DNA of 64,000 bases from Rhabditophanes sp. KR3021 (GCA_963281155.1 CAUJLY010000003.1:1922001-1986000); one strand, 5' to 3'. Positions 35,351 to 48,342 are shown, counted from the first letter of the stretch. The notes: generated by a model not told the origin, from the sequence alone. Numbers and translations are program-made.

Positions 35351-35582
35351 TTACTTAGAATTCTTAACTCTACCTGGAGTGCTTCTGAGTTTCCGACATT
35401 TGATAATGACTGATTCCTTTGGCAAGAAATAGTCTCTGTGTAATTCAGTGTGCTTTACCAACTTCAACTCATGAGATCCTTTTCTTTTGCTAATTTGCCT
35501 TATTGGTGTCATATCTGGAATAGGAGTAATGACTTCAACAGAAGCAGCATCAGAACTAAATGTTGAGACAGAAGTTGCAGGA
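35351..35582 (-). CDS. Candidate short gene or 3' exon, unidentified
   Basis: On the minus strand an open frame of about 77 codons runs from a possible acceptor (GTATCAG at 35583-35589) to TAA at 35353-35351. It encodes a basic Ser/Thr-rich stretch including ISKRKGSHELKLVKHTEL and KCRKLRSTPGRVKNSK. The first ATG in frame (35512) would give 53 residues. It lies about 250 bp downstream of the VPS36 stop on the same strand, so it could be a downstream operon gene made by trans-splicing. Composition looks coding, but I recognise no family. Confidence 0.4.
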
Positions 35583-35828
35583 CTGATACGTTAAATAATT
35601 TATTTAGTAAAGAAATTGAAAATGTCGAAAATATTGCAAATCTACCAATTTACAGGATAAGATAGAAATGCCTTGATTTAAATGAATAACAAAATATATT
35701 AGAATGTACAAAAGAACTATATTTATTAGTTGCAACAATTGACTTAATTACCTTCAAATACTTATGCAATAATTTTTGTTTTATACACTTTATTGAAACA
35801 GCAAATATTATATTAATTCATTGAATAT

Positions 35829-38800
35829 TTAATTATTTACACTATCAATAAACTTGTTTGTATAGAATGCCAAACCTTCGACTGAATCATCTCTGCAAAT
35901 TCGTGATTCTTCTTCAGCAGCAAGGAGTTTCTCTTTAGCCAAAATGACACTAATTCCAATTTCTTTGGCCAGTTTAGATGCCGTCACAGGACCCATTCTT
36001 TCTACAAATTCGCATGTTTCCCCTACTCCATTGTTCATTGACATTTCTTCCAGTTGGAGAACATATACGTCGGTATCAAACTTGTGAAGGCGAATCTTGC
36101 ATTTTAACTCATCCAACTTCATGCATGCATTAAGTAGATCTTCAGGTGAGATTAATTCAGTCCCACGAGCTCTGTTGATGCGACAATAAACGTCGGGTAG
36201 AGTCATCATACCTCCAGCATCTTTAACTGGCTGATACAGGGAATCGCTTATTTCCTGAGCTAACCCAGCAAAATAATTGGATCCATTTCCAAATGTTGAC
36301 TTGGTTACAGGATCAGCTACTCCTAATGAAAGCAAGTAAGATTTGAATTGGACAGTCTAAAACATATAAACATTTATTCTAATACAACCAATGATAACTA
36401 CCTCATCATCACTTAACTCGGATCCCTTTTTAGCTCTCAACTTATCGGTAATACTTTTGCTCATTTTGACCATGTTACCAGCTTGATCCATCAACTTGCT
36501 CATATCTTCAAACGCCTGTAGACATAATAAAGTTTATTTAATTCAAAAATGATTATTTATAGTAACAAAAATGTAAGTATTATTTATGACCGCACCTGAC
36601 TAATCTTTTCATGTGTTCTGTTATGCTCTTCAGTCATTTTCTTTTCGATTCCAATTATTCCACGTGGACCGATATTTGTGGTTGTTGAGGAACTGCGTGA
36701 CCCGGCAGAAGAAGATGACGAGGAAGCTCTTGCCCATGTCTTTCGAGACAGTGCTTCAGTGTACTTTTTGTAAAACTAAACACAATATTAATCATTACCA
36801 CTTTTAAATATCAACTTACTTCTTCTTCTCCTCCATTCTTAAAAACGAGCCTTAACAAATTGTAAGAAGAATGCGAAACAGGCCCGTTTGTCTGGCCTTG
36901 CCTATTACCTAACTTATCTAGGTGCACAATAATCTTTCCTCCCTTAAATATATGCATATTAATATTTATCGCATTTTTATGTTTAATCTTGAATCTGTAT
37001 TTTATATAGTTTTAAATTAACCTAAAAGTTTTGGAGAATAATTGGAAAAGATAGTCTCAATTGCAGCATTTTATTAGTTCGTAATTACAGTTGCTTTACT
37101 CAATATAAAGCGTAAAAGAGAACGATCAGGCGGAGGTCCACGAAAGGTTTCAAATGTTAACAAAGCTTCAAGCTTAAGTTGACACACATCAAGTGATAAG
37201 GAAGAAAGGGAGGTAGTTTAACAAAATTAATCTCAATTAAATGTAAATATCTAAGTGAAGCAATTATACTTAGTCAGTAAATGCCTCAGTTGTCTACTAC
37301 TGAAGAAATAAAGTCATTCACAACTTGCAGAATATTAATCTTGTTATTCAAGAGTGTCATGATTTATTGGATACTTTGGTGGTTAAGACATCAGTTGAAT
37401 ATTCTAACAAACCACAGTTGACCTACACAACGCTTTTTCAAGAGTATAGCAGAATTTGGAATTCTTTAGTCTGCTTACTGCGGGTCAATGTTTTTCGAAA
37501 AGGTGCTATCAAAAACTTCCAACCGAAAAGAGGAAATGAAAAAGATTTTAAATGTTGTCGCTCAGGTACTACTCGTCGTCATATGGGGCTGATTTTGAAG
37601 GTATAGTAAAGATGAAACAACTAGAAAAAATGTTAACGAACGATTAGTTAAATGATTTGGATTATTGATGTTAATGAAAGAGGTTAAAGTTAAGCTGCCG
37701 GTATAAGGATGTGAAGATTCAGTCAATCGAAGTATAACTAAAAATTATAAGAAAGTTCAAAATTTCTGCAATATATCTACACTAAATCATGCAATAGACT
37801 CGTTTTCAACAGTTTGTTTGGAGATGAAATGGACATATATTTGCTTTGTGTGCGACTGAAAAACGTGTTGAAGATAGACATATGAACGTATGTTTATTGG
37901 GTCGAAATTGAAAGTGAAATTGCTTCTTGAGCTAGCAAAAAATTGAGATTACTTTGGTATGGTGATTGGAGTTCTAGATGAATTAAAATGATCTGTCATA
38001 ATTGAATGGGTGATGGAATAAAACATTCCCATTATTGTCCGTCTTGTGGAAAAGAACCGATTCTCGTAGTTACAAGTTAATAAGAACATGCTGGCAGATG
38101 CAAGAAAAAGCTAAATAACAAGAACTCGAATTAGTGGCATGTTCATGGTTGAGAATGTAAGTTAACTACATCATTAATTAATAACTTTTTAGGCTTCAGT
38201 AACCTTCCCTGACTCTGCAAAAAATTGTTTACATGATGGCGATCAAACGTTTGTAACATTCTACGTCGGTATTAGATATGATTTGGAAGGATGGAGGAGC
38301 ATGTCTAAGAAGTTTCTGTGCTACTGAAAATTGAGGCTCATGTGAGTGAAAAGCACTGAAATGTGGCCAAGATATTGAAGAATGGAAAAGTGTCTTAATC
38401 ATCTATTCCAAGATTAAGTACGACAGATCGACTGCTTTATCCATCAAACACTGTATTAATTATGCCTACCCCAACTTAACTAATACTTCCACCGAAAGAT
38501 GTACTTCCTTTATGTGCTTGTTGAATACTATTTTACTTAAAACTTAGGGGCATTATTTCTATTGGAAATTGCATTAAAGTCATAATGTATATGAAGTAAG
38601 AGAGGTTGAATTTACGAAATTTGTACCTGATCAATATGAGAGTACTTACAAACACTCAGGATTCGATGATCAGGGTGATATGAGATGGCATTCCGAAAGG
38701 ATCTAACTTATAGCAACAATGATTTATAAAGCAATCTGAAGGCTGAGTTAAGAGTTACTAAACTCCGTGATTCTGTTAAAGAAGATGACCAGTCTGTTTA

Positions 38801-39525
38801 CATGTTCTGGATATTACAGAAGGTATTCATTATAAGTCCCTTACATTTGAAAAATCGGCAGCAAGATTATATGCGGATGTTAGTTTGACATGGAAGACGA
38901 GTATATAACATCGCAAACAAAGTGAATTAATTGCTAAAAGAGGAATACTCCTAACTCGGAAAGAATAAGATGTAATTCAATTTGGATTAAAAACGGAAAA
39001 GTTGTTGTCGTCTACCTCCGACTTGCATGTTAATGAAGTGTTGGGTATTGAATATCCAGTTATTTTTATGATGCCAAAAGTAATATCTAATATTTATGCT
39101 AGCGACAGTCAAACGAAATAATGTACCTAAAGCATCCATCTATTGTCACCCAAATCCCTAAGCTAGCGCTTCACAAATTACATCAATCTTCAAATTATAT
39201 TGTCTCTAATTTCTGGGTTGTGTATATTTTTTATAATTTTATGATCCTTCCCAATAATCGTTTTTAATTTGCCCTGGAATTTTGTAACCTTTGAAAACAT
39301 CGACTTGTGGTGTCTTTCAATTTTGTTCACCAAATTATGCGGAATTACCAATCTGCAGTCTGGATCACTTGAATCTGCCCAGATAATCCGGTGCAGCGTC
39401 AAAGAAGCTGTTCCTTGTTCAAAAGAAGATTGTTTTAGTTCACCGTCGAATATTGCAACGTTACCAGCTTGGCAAAGTAAGTCTTCCATTGACTCTCCAT
39501 GTTGATACCAACTAATTCGATCCAT
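35829..39525 (-). CDS. vps-36: ESCRT-II subunit VPS36 with a 2.3-kb intron
   Basis: Five exons give 393 residues (human 386): 39525-39289, 36942-36820, 36775-36596, 36515-36402 and 36356-35829. VPS36 is the ubiquitin- and lipid-binding subunit of ESCRT-II in endosomal sorting. Exon 1 encodes the first half of the GLUE domain (MDRISWYQHGESM ... LTLHRIIWAD); exon 2 resumes it with GGKIIVHLDKLGN, and exon 3 starts with FYKKYTEALSRKTWAR. The EAP30 winged-helix part ends the protein (SLGVADPVTK, FAGLAQEISD, VEGLAFYTNKF). Intron 1 has donor GTTACA and acceptor TTTAAG and is about 50 times longer than its neighbours. A shortened start at the ATG at 36957 (MHIFKGGKI) would lose half of GLUE. Confidence 0.88.
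37090..39130 (+). pseudogene. Decayed gene inside VPS36 intron, antisense to host
   Basis: The plus strand of this intron carries many coding-like stretches in shifting frames, broken by stops. Examples: 37325-37606 (about 90 open codons), a CPSCGKEP stretch near 38032-38060, 38193-38324 (contains HDGDQTFVTFYVG and EGWRSMSKKFLC), and 38345-38540 (contains QDIEEWKSVLIIYSKIK). A clean small intron (GTAAGT at about 38158 to TTTTTAG at 38192) survives, so it is a DNA-level copy of a spliced gene, not a retrocopy. Paired cysteines suggest a zinc-binding protein. I do not recognise the family and see no terminal repeats. Confidence 0.55.
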
Positions 39526-41315
39526 TATATTGATATTTTAGATAGTGCAACAAAATAAGTACTACAAAATATTAATTAAATAACGGTGAGAAATATGTTA
39601 TAATGTCAAAGAAAGAAAAGTGGCGTATATCAATAAAAAATCAGTCAAAGTTAACAAGTGTAAGTGTAAATGTTATAAATAATGTAATATAAGTGGAAGT
39701 CAAGAAAAGTTGTAGACGATTAAAAATGATTAAAAGGACCAAGAGAGGGAGGAGGTGAGTTTTGGTTGTTAAAATTAATGGCACCAATTTAAAGTGGCTA
39801 AAAGTTACGTAAAGTAACATGATTAATTAGGCTTAATGCACAACAATTTGCTATTGTTTAAATGAGTTAACAAAACTTGTTACTTAAAGAAAAATGCATG
39901 GGCATTGAAGTTCCTTCATAAAGTTTGTTAAGATTATAATTGAATAGAGTAATCATAAATGCCAGAATATTTCAAAGACAATGACCTCAAATAAGTTAGT
40001 TGATGGCTGTTGGTGTGATGAGGAGATGATACTTAGTGTGGCTAGAGTATAATATTTATTACATTCGAAGAATGGCAGGAATGTGGAGTATAGAGTATTA
40101 AAAAGATGTTTGATACGTGTATATTTTGAATTTAAAGAAATGATTACGGGTGTTGATCAAAAGAATTTGAACCTAATAAAAATATATAAATTTGTTGGAT
40201 TGTGATAGAATATAAGTTTGGTGAATTTTAAAGAATAAAAATGTATGGAAACAGATGCATCCTTCTTTTTTATTTTGTTTAGCTTGCACATAGAACCATC
40301 ATTTGTTTTCTTGATTATTGAAACAACAAACTTTAAACTTAGAAGTTCATCCCTTTTAATGTGTTTCTTCACCACACACCACAAAAATATATTAAATATA
40401 TTAAACATACTAAACATACAAACTCTGTGGGCGCGGGTTAACTACATTGCATTTAACAATTGCCTTTAATTTAGCCAAAAAGGACAGTAATCTTTGAAAG
40501 AGCCAAAGGGCCTTGTGTATGTATGTAGATATAAATGAAGGGATGTATTCGAATTTTTGTGTGTACATAAAGTAATATAAAATGTATATTGAAACTTTTT
40601 TAAAGGGAAAACACTATTTTGCCCCCAAAAAAGGGTATACGGGTACACTTTGTTGTTGAAGAAGGGATAAAAAGTGTGCAGGCTAGCCATAAAATAAAAG
40701 TCTCAAGAGAGTTGGTTTAGTTAGTTTAGTTTAGTTAGTTTGCCAAAAAATAATACGTTCAAAGTTTGGTTAACTATATACATATAAAATGAGGAGGAAG
40801 TTTTCATTCCTAATTAAGGATCCAAATTACGGATAGGAATTAGCATGGAAATAAGGATAGAAAGAGCTAAGTAAAGGGCTTTCATGTATTTTAATGTACA
40901 TATTTCAACGCATTAATTGGATGGTGCTAAAGTAGAAATATGCAGGTTTCAAAAAAGAGCAAAATAGGGTGGTAATAAGAAATTGTTCTACATTGCAATA
41001 AGAAGTTGTTTTATATATTGTAGTAGTTGTTTGCTTTCATATATAAAGATTTGTAACTACTATGACTAGGACGGTCATAAGCAAAAAATTATTCTTGAGC
41101 ATATGTTTTTGGTAAACATCATTTGAATGATGTCTGAAAGGAGCTTTTCAATTTCTTCCCTGTCTATAATATATCCATGTCTTTATATTTGTTATCTTTT
41201 GATATAAAAAATATATGGATAAGGTTTGATTCAAAAATAACAAAAAAGAACTTTGTCTTTGTCAACTGATATTAGGGTAATTATAAAAGATAGTCGTATG
41301 GCATCTCACGATAGT

Positions 41316-41363
41316 AATGTAGCAATATAAGAATATAGCAATGAAACAATATAGCAATATAAA
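41316..41363. repeat. 16-bp tandem repeat, three copies
   Basis: Units AATGTAGCAATATAAG, AATATAGCAATGAAAC and AATATAGCAATATAAA follow one another without gaps. Confidence 0.8.
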
Positions 41364-41693
41364 GTGAATGCTTAACAGACAATGGTTACCCATTCACATA
41401 TTGAAAAACAAAAAACGATGGGAACAGGAATGGGAAGTGAATTGAAGATGTAATCTTTGGTAATATTTAGTTAGTTGATGCCTTGACTAAGACAAGTTAT
41501 CAAAAATATGATGAAAGATGATGCCGTTGCGGTTTAGATTTAATAATTACCAATAAAAAATAGATATTACCAATCATAAATTGATTTCTAGAGAAACCCT
41601 AAATTAAATATTGAATAATGGGTTTGGATGAATATTAAGTTGAGATCATAAATAATCATAAAACCATATAAAAAACAATGTCCCGAGAAGATT

Positions 41694-41820
41694 TTATTGT
41701 TTAGTATATTCAAAGTTATTACTTCGCATATTCAATATTATTGCTTCGTATATTTAATGCTTTTGCCTCGTATATTTAATGTTTTTGCTTCGTTTTTTCA
41801 TTATTATTGTTTTTAACTTG
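41694..41820. repeat. 22-bp minisatellite, about 5.8 copies
   Basis: Head-to-tail 22-bp units with consensus TTATTGCTTCGTATATTTAA(TG), at 41694, 41716, 41738, 41760 and 41782, then a partial unit. The CTTCG core is the only GC-rich element. It lies about 420 bp beyond the 3' end of the Argonaute gene. Confidence 0.85.
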
Positions 41821-42241
41821 GCAAATACAGCGTATGTATAGGGTATTGCGAATGATTTAAAGACATTATACTTAATAAGGTATGATAAATATGCAACAAT
41901 AAGATATTTAAATGACTTGTATCCAACAGATAGATAAATGATTTCGTCCCATTATCTTTTTGTTGATAAGTTATTTTATGAAGAAATTTAATTATAAATG
42001 CCGTTATTTTTGTGAGCAAATGAATTTGATAAATGATTTTATAAGCAATAAAGCTCAAATTATAAGTACAAAATAGAACACAGAATAAGAAAATGTTTAA
42101 AAGTATGTTATTTTATTTCCTTATAGATGTAAGTTATTAAATACAGTATAGAATTTAATTAAAGATGATGCAGAATAATCAAAAGAAAGGAACAAAAGGT
42201 TACAGAATGCAGGAATAAGTTGTGGTAGTGATATATATTCC

Positions 42242-45179
42242 TTAAGCATTGACACGTCTTGTTTTAAGACTATGTTCTTGCAAATACAAAGCCAGATTTC
42301 CAAAATCAGCATCGTGAGATTTTCCAAGTGCATAACAGCAATTGATATTGTTCTTTCCACGGTTGACATACTGTTCAGCGATGTAAAGCGGAGCAGGAAT
42401 CGAGACAGGCGAGTTGACAATCTGGTAGCAATAGCAGAGTGAGTTAGTAAGCATTTGAATTGCATCATTTTGCAACTTGATATTGTCTTCAATAACAATG
42501 TAGCGTGGAATTTTAGCACATCCTTTCAAAGCAAGATGACTCGTCATGTAGAATTCAAATAGTAGTGGATTAACAATGTTTGTGTCGACAACAGTCCCTG
42601 GAATGACATTTTGTTCGGTGGCCTCAGTACCATTAATAACATGCTTGAAGATGCGAACGTTGTGGGCCTTCTCGACAATAATCAAAGAGAACTTAATGGC
42701 GGGATCAATGTCAGCCAAGGTTTTCTTGATGACGGCACAGTCATAGAGAGAGTAGTTTATATATTGCCCTTCGCTACCTGAGCTTCTGTATATGATGACC
42801 TCCTTTGGATTTCCACGATCGTCTACTTCTCTGTACAACTCTAATGAACGTTGTAAAATAGTAACCCATCCCGAGACTGGGCTGACCTTTTCACGATCAA
42901 TCGTGAGGTAGTCTCCAATAAATTCAGAAGCAAATTGTCCGCAATTGCTTGAGTAGCCAATAGTCAATAAATTATTATTCATCTCATTGCGAATGCTAGG
43001 ATCGGTAGAATTGAAAGATACTCCTAAGATCATCCTTCCTTCTTCAAATAGATTTTTAGCACCAGATTTGGTTTCAATTGAAAAATTGATTCCGCCAAGT
43101 TTGAGATTTGTCTTCATAAGAATGTTGTCCAAGGTTATCATTTGATTTTTGAACATGACACGATGAGCGGTTTCCATCTTCAAATCTTGAGTGATGACGC
43201 CAGTTTGGAGTTCTAGAAATTTTAGAATCTCGTGACAGCCAGTGACCCCTTCTGGACTAATGAACAAAGCAAATTGGGCGTTACAGTCTTTGAGCTCGTC
43301 AAAAAGTTTAGTTAACGCTTCCTGGTTAGGTTCGCTCTTTCTTAATTCATAGCAGTCAGCTACGGTCATCCCACGTTCTTTCATTTGGTTTGTGTATTTT
43401 GTAATAAATTCCCAAAGCTCATTTTCATTCAGCTTAGCTTTATTATTGTAAGACTCGAAATAATAGCATCCCCAATTACTGAGATCAGCTGGCCTTAGGA
43501 AAGTTCCACTTAGTTTCCACTTTCTAGTTTGAGAGTCAGGAGTTTCTTTCTTCATAGCGTAAGTAAGAGCTGGTGCAGCTAACTTCCTACCGTTGATGGT
43601 TTTCATTTCAGAATCCATTTCAAATCCCGCAGCACTGATGTATTTATCATTTCCAAAGTCGAGAGCTTCATAAATACGCTTGATTTGTTCCCTTCTAACT
43701 TTAGGAAGAACGGCGCATTGCTTAACCAAAATACCAATTATTTCCGGTGTTTGAGCATTCTTGCCAAGACGTTGATAGTCAGTGATGTGGCATACCTCCA
43801 TTGGCATATAGTTGATTTGTGGCAATCCATCCTTCCCCCTAGACTTGTACTCAATCAGTGGGATATCAGGAGCGTTTAGAATGATGTTGTACCTATCTTG
43901 GAAGTACTCCATAACAGATTGTTCTCTCCCATCGCTCCCAACAAATCTCTTGTTCCTGGCGGTAAACTGAGTTGAAACGGCTGTGACAATAATGACGGGA
44001 TTATTGGTTCTGTGAGTAAGATGACACGTCAAATTCTTGAAATTGTTGAGAATTTTTGTGGCATTAGCTCCAGAGAATGTTTGGGCGCGTCCTCTTGCAT
44101 CTGGAGCAAGGTATAATTGATACAGCTTATCCATTGGCATACAACCGACAAATGGTGTTTTTTTCGTGTCCAGAGATAAAGCAAAGCTGTTTGAATTGTC
44201 ACCAGAAACACAGGGTCTAATCTTCTCTTGAAAACCAATCCCGAGATACTTGCCTTCTGGCAATTCAGGGATAGAGTCGTTCGTGAACCCAGCATCTGCT
44301 GGGTACATAAAGTAACCCTTACCGCTTTCATACATCGCAGCAAAGCCGGGATCCATCGTGATTCGCATTTTAGTGAGAAGTTCCATGTAAAGTACCCCGG
44401 CACGTTCCCTTGAAGCATAATCTTCTGTTTCTCCAAAGACTTTAGGAGTGCATAGAAGTTCGAATGTGGCCCAAAGCTCTGTAACGCCAGTGAAAGTTTC
44501 CCCGACTATTGTAGAGTCTAAATCTAGGCGGAATGTTTTGGCGTCGATTGGCTGCAAATTGACAAAAGCAGTTTTCGTCATGACAACTCTGTCAAAGTCG
44601 AAGACAGCACAGAAGGGGTCAACTGCATTAATTGCGTGCAAGCCATTTTCAACAAGGGTCCATATTTTGATAAAGCGCAAAAGTTTCTGGATCCGGAAAT
44701 AACTATAGAGAACATTATTACAAAAGTGACATCATTTCGGTCTAACTTACTCTGGTAATTTTTTAGTAAAACCGTCTCCAGCCAATTTTTTGTTTAATTC
44801 GAACTCCTTGACTTCAAGAAGCTTACCATTTTTGTCCATCTTCTGACCTCTACCGAAAATTCTCATCTCGTATTGATGGTAGGAGTAGGTAGATTTATCA
44901 CCTATCGGCTTCAACCCGAAAAGATTTGTAACGGTTTTGGCAGGTGTCCCTTCTATACCAGCTGCAGGTTTCTTTGCAAAACGGCCGGTTCCAAGTGGTA
45001 TCTAAAGTGAGCGATACATTATTTGATTACAAATATAAATAACTAACTCCATTTTTTAGCAAGAATTCATTTGCTTGGTGCTCTTCTCTGGTGCTAATGA
45101 CTTGCACATCAGAGGGATCTGGGAAGTGGACAGCGGTCGAAGCTGTATTTCGGAGGGTGGGAGTAGGAAGTGGTTCCAT
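42242..45179 (-). CDS. Argonaute of the worm-specific (WAGO-like) group
   Basis: Exons 45179-45048, 45001-44751 and 44702-42242, with 46- and 48-bp introns, give 947 residues. A PAZ region lies near residues 340-450 and a PIWI domain near 610-905 (from FALFISPEGVTGCHEILKFL to LLFEFYMTSHLALKG). The DEDH slicer positions look lost: the first is GVSFNSTDPS where active proteins have GADVTHP, and the second is YRSSGSEGQY where active ones have YRDGVSEGQ; the final SH is kept. It therefore most likely binds small RNAs and recruits silencing factors without cutting, as C. elegans WAGOs do. Family membership is clear; the exact orthologue is not. Confidence 0.9.
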
Positions 45180-46020
45180 AATTAAACAATAGTGTTTAAT
45201 TGGTTATTTGAAATCTAAATATTAATTGAAAAGTAATTAGATGATTTGTTTACGAGACTAAAATTTAATGAGTTGAGATAAATGACTGTTTCATCAAAAT
45301 AGATGTCTTTTATAGTAAACATAGTCGATATTAACAATTATCCTCGCTTGTGTTATTTCTTTAGGTCACGATGTTTAAGTGTTCCAAGATCACGTGAATC
45401 TTTAAGGATAATCATTATAAAGTTTATTTTTTACTAAAAATGTAACTATTTTTGCTGAACACGCATATCGATTTAGTTGAGCCTAGATTAAAAATTCGTT
45501 AAGTCTTTTTTGTACTTTTGGATACGTTTTCAAAAGTACATACGACATAAAAGCATTTAACACTGCATCGTCTAGTTTAACTTGTTGATTACCTTTAAAG
45601 GGTAATGACTTCTCTCTAAACTTGCTTCATTTAGTGTAAATCATCACAACTTGTAAGATAAACTGAAAGTCAAATCGCACTATCCAACTTAGTTATAAAT
45701 TTGGAATTAAGGATATGCTTACATATTTAGTTGATTTTGAGGGGAATGTTTAAATCCTGACAAGGCATTCTCATTACAGCTTATAGATGGATATCTAATG
45801 CATATTATAAAAAAATTGGATCCCCGTGGTTTAAAGACACTAATTCTTATTTTACCGATAAAAAACTATTGTGTAGGTCAAATGAAACATAATCTAACAC
45901 ATCCTGCATAGATTGAAATGTAGTATATTTTAGAACTTTTATTCTAACAAAATTTGAATACATTTTCTGGTTTAAAAAGAGTTGTCAATCCAATTCTGAC
46001 CATTCATTTCAATTTCTTCA
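45180..46020. other. Divergent intergenic region
   Basis: About 840 bp between the starts of the Argonaute (-) and the SH2-kinase (+), so it holds both promoters. No coding sequence recognised. Confidence 0.5.
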
Positions 46021-47531
46021 ATGACCGACGATCTAGCAGGAGCAAAGGATTTATTCAAGCAACCTTACTACGTAAGTTGAAGAATTACTCATCTTTTATT
46101 TTAAATTTAGCACGGTTACATTGTGCGTGAAGACATTGGTCGGATGCTCCGCCAAGTAGGTGACTTCCTAGTCAGACTCTCAATACCTGTGGCAGGTTCC
46201 GAGAAAGCCTACATCCTGTCTGTGGTGCAAAAGAAAAAGAGGAATGATAAAGATGGTAAGACTTTAAAGCACTTTATCATTTCCAAGACTCCTAAAGGGC
46301 GCTTCATGGTGTCTAAGGCTAGCTTTGCAACCATTGTGGAGTTGGTTGATCATTACTTCATAAAGAAGAATGAGATCTCCTGTGGAAGCAACATTGTCTT
46401 GACAACTCCAGTAGGCCGCAAGGCTTGGGAGATTGACCATGACAACGTGACAGTTTCACGTGTAATCGGTGAAGGTGACCATTAATATGCAAATTTTAGT
46501 TAATGACTTTTTAGGTGCATTTGCCTCCGTCCACATCGGCAAATTCCAGTGCCAGCAGACACACAAGGAACTGCCAACAGCTATCAAATGTGCCAAGCTC
46601 TCCACAATTACGAAGCTTCAGATCAAGGAGATTATGAAAGAAGGTAAATGCTTTGTTGTATAAAAGAAAATGATATTCAAATTTCAGCTCGCTTGATGAG
46701 GAAGATGAATCACGCCAATGTGATCAAGTTGTATGGAGTAGCAGCTGGAAAAGAACCGCTTATGCTTGTGATGGAGCTGGCAACTGATGGAGCCTTAGAC
46801 AAATACCTCCGAAAGAACAAAGTGGACTACGAGACAAAGTTGAAGATGGCTGTTGGGAGTGCATTTGGAATTGAATACCTCCATGGGATCGGAATCTTGC
46901 ATAGGGTAAGTCTAATAAAACAATCGTTATTTTTAAATCTGTCAGGACATTGCCGCAAGAAATTGTCTGTACTCCAGTGGGTACATCAAGATCGCAGACT
47001 TTGGGCTGTCTGTAGAAGGATTGGAATACAAGATGGAACCCACTTGTAAAGTTCCCATCAAATGGCTTGCACCTGAAACAATCCGCACAAAGATGTACTA
47101 CAAGCAGACGGATGTCTTCACATGGGCTATCATGCTGTGGGAGGTAAGTTGGTATTTAAATACATCCATAATTTAATAACTTTGTTTAGATCTTCAGTGA
47201 CGGAGCTGAACCTTATCCCGACATGTCGAACCTTGATGTGATTAGGAAGACTTGTAAGGATAACTACCGGATGTCACTTCCGGAAGAGGTTCCACAAACT
47301 CTGAAGTATTTCATTGTTTCGAAATGCTGGACTGCCACCTACACTGAACGTCCCTCCATGACTGAAGTCGCAGCTTTCCTTGAAAAAGAAACTGGAATCC
47401 TGAGGGCAAGTCAAATGAGTGGTGGCAATGAAGATGAGTTAAATGAGCCACCAAAAGTTTCTGGCGAAAAGGAGGGGACGAAAACTCCAAATATAACAAA
47501 TAAAAAGAAACATAATTTGTTAGTGATGTAG
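46021..47531 (+). CDS. SH2-domain tyrosine kinase, Fps/Fer-like
   Basis: Six exons, 46021-46071, 46111-46474, 46515-46643, 46688-46905, 46946-47143 and 47190-47531, give 433 residues. An N-terminal SH2 domain (QPYYHGYIVREDIGRML, GDFLVRLS, then FIISKTPKGRFM) is followed by a tyrosine-kinase domain: VIGEGAFASVHIGK loop, AIKCAK lysine, LHRDIAARNCLY catalytic loop, IADFGLS, and KVPIKWLAPETI. This SH2-kinase layout, without an F-BAR domain, is the large nematode Fps/Fer expansion, several members of which (such as SPE-8) act in sperm activation. The C-terminal tail is Lys/Asn rich and disordered. All splice sites are canonical and all catalytic residues are present. Confidence 0.92.
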
Positions 47532-48234
47532 TGCTGATTTTAAGTTGACAAAAGATCTCTTATTTTTCTGATTAATCGTTAACTAATATCACCTTTTACG
47601 TATTCACTTGTTTTGACTAAGTATTATTTGAACTAATAAAGATATGTGTATTAAATTTGTATTTTCTTTAAAAATTGACAAGATCAGGAAGCATATATTA
47701 TACATGTAAATCAGTTTATAGTCAAAAACGGTAAATCAAATTATTTAAAGCGACTCATTAGCCAATCACTATAAATAGAGCTTAGATACATTCCCAAAAG
47801 TTCTTTATTATAAATCGTTTCATAAAATCAAAGTCTTTATCATCTGGAAAATCAAAATCATTTATTCGATAATTTACACTCCGTTCAATTTGCACAATTC
47901 ATAAATCAAAATTAGACTAATAGTACAGTTTTTTAAATTCCACTTTTCAAACTATATTACACCAATTTTTCATTAACAGCATTCTGCAATGGATATCTTC
48001 ATGAATCAAATTTATATACACAAACTATTTCTCACAATTGGATGATGAGTTGGTTAAAATATATCGTTCCCAGGTTAACAATTTGAATAATATCAACAAT
48101 ACATAAGTAAATATGAAGTGATCTCATTTATATAACTTGATTTAAATGCAACAAAAAATGATCTTTACAACTTTATTAATGGTGAGATTCTAAAAATAAC
48201 TTAAATGGATAACTTAAATCTTGTTTATTTGAAA
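47532..48234. other. Intergenic, no gene seen
   Basis: About 700 bp of AT-rich sequence after the kinase stop. Nothing recognised. Confidence 0.5.
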
Positions 48235-48342
48235 CTATCCCACAAATGCGGGGTTGGCTCTGTTGCGCATAAGACGTTCCATAATCTTTTCTTTGTCGAT
48301 GTTGAAAAGATTCATGCTTGGCATATTGTGACCATATTGCAT
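48235..48342 (-). CDS. Candidate micropeptide exon
   Basis: On the minus strand, an ATG at 48342 opens 35 codons (MQYGHNMPSMNLFNIDKEK..., ending RANPAFVG, stop 48237-48235). A clean acceptor, TTATTTTCAG, ends four bases before CAC-ATG. An upstream ATG-CT followed by GTAAAT near 48390 could supply a five-base first exon. GC and composition contrast with the surroundings and look coding, but there is no family match. It may be the last exon of a longer unrecognised gene. Confidence 0.35.
   Translation of the reverse strand: MQYGHNMPSMNLFNIDKEKIMERLMRNRANPAFVG

Larger units (their letters stand above)
39526..42241. other. Long AT-rich non-coding region with short repeats
   Basis: About 2.7 kb between the VPS36 start and the Argonaute stop. 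No exon recognised on either strand; open frames near 40157-40690 and 41813-42058 are low complexity. It holds two small tandem repeats (listed separately) and a GTTTAGTTAGTTTAG-type tract near 40710-40740. Confidence 0.5.
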
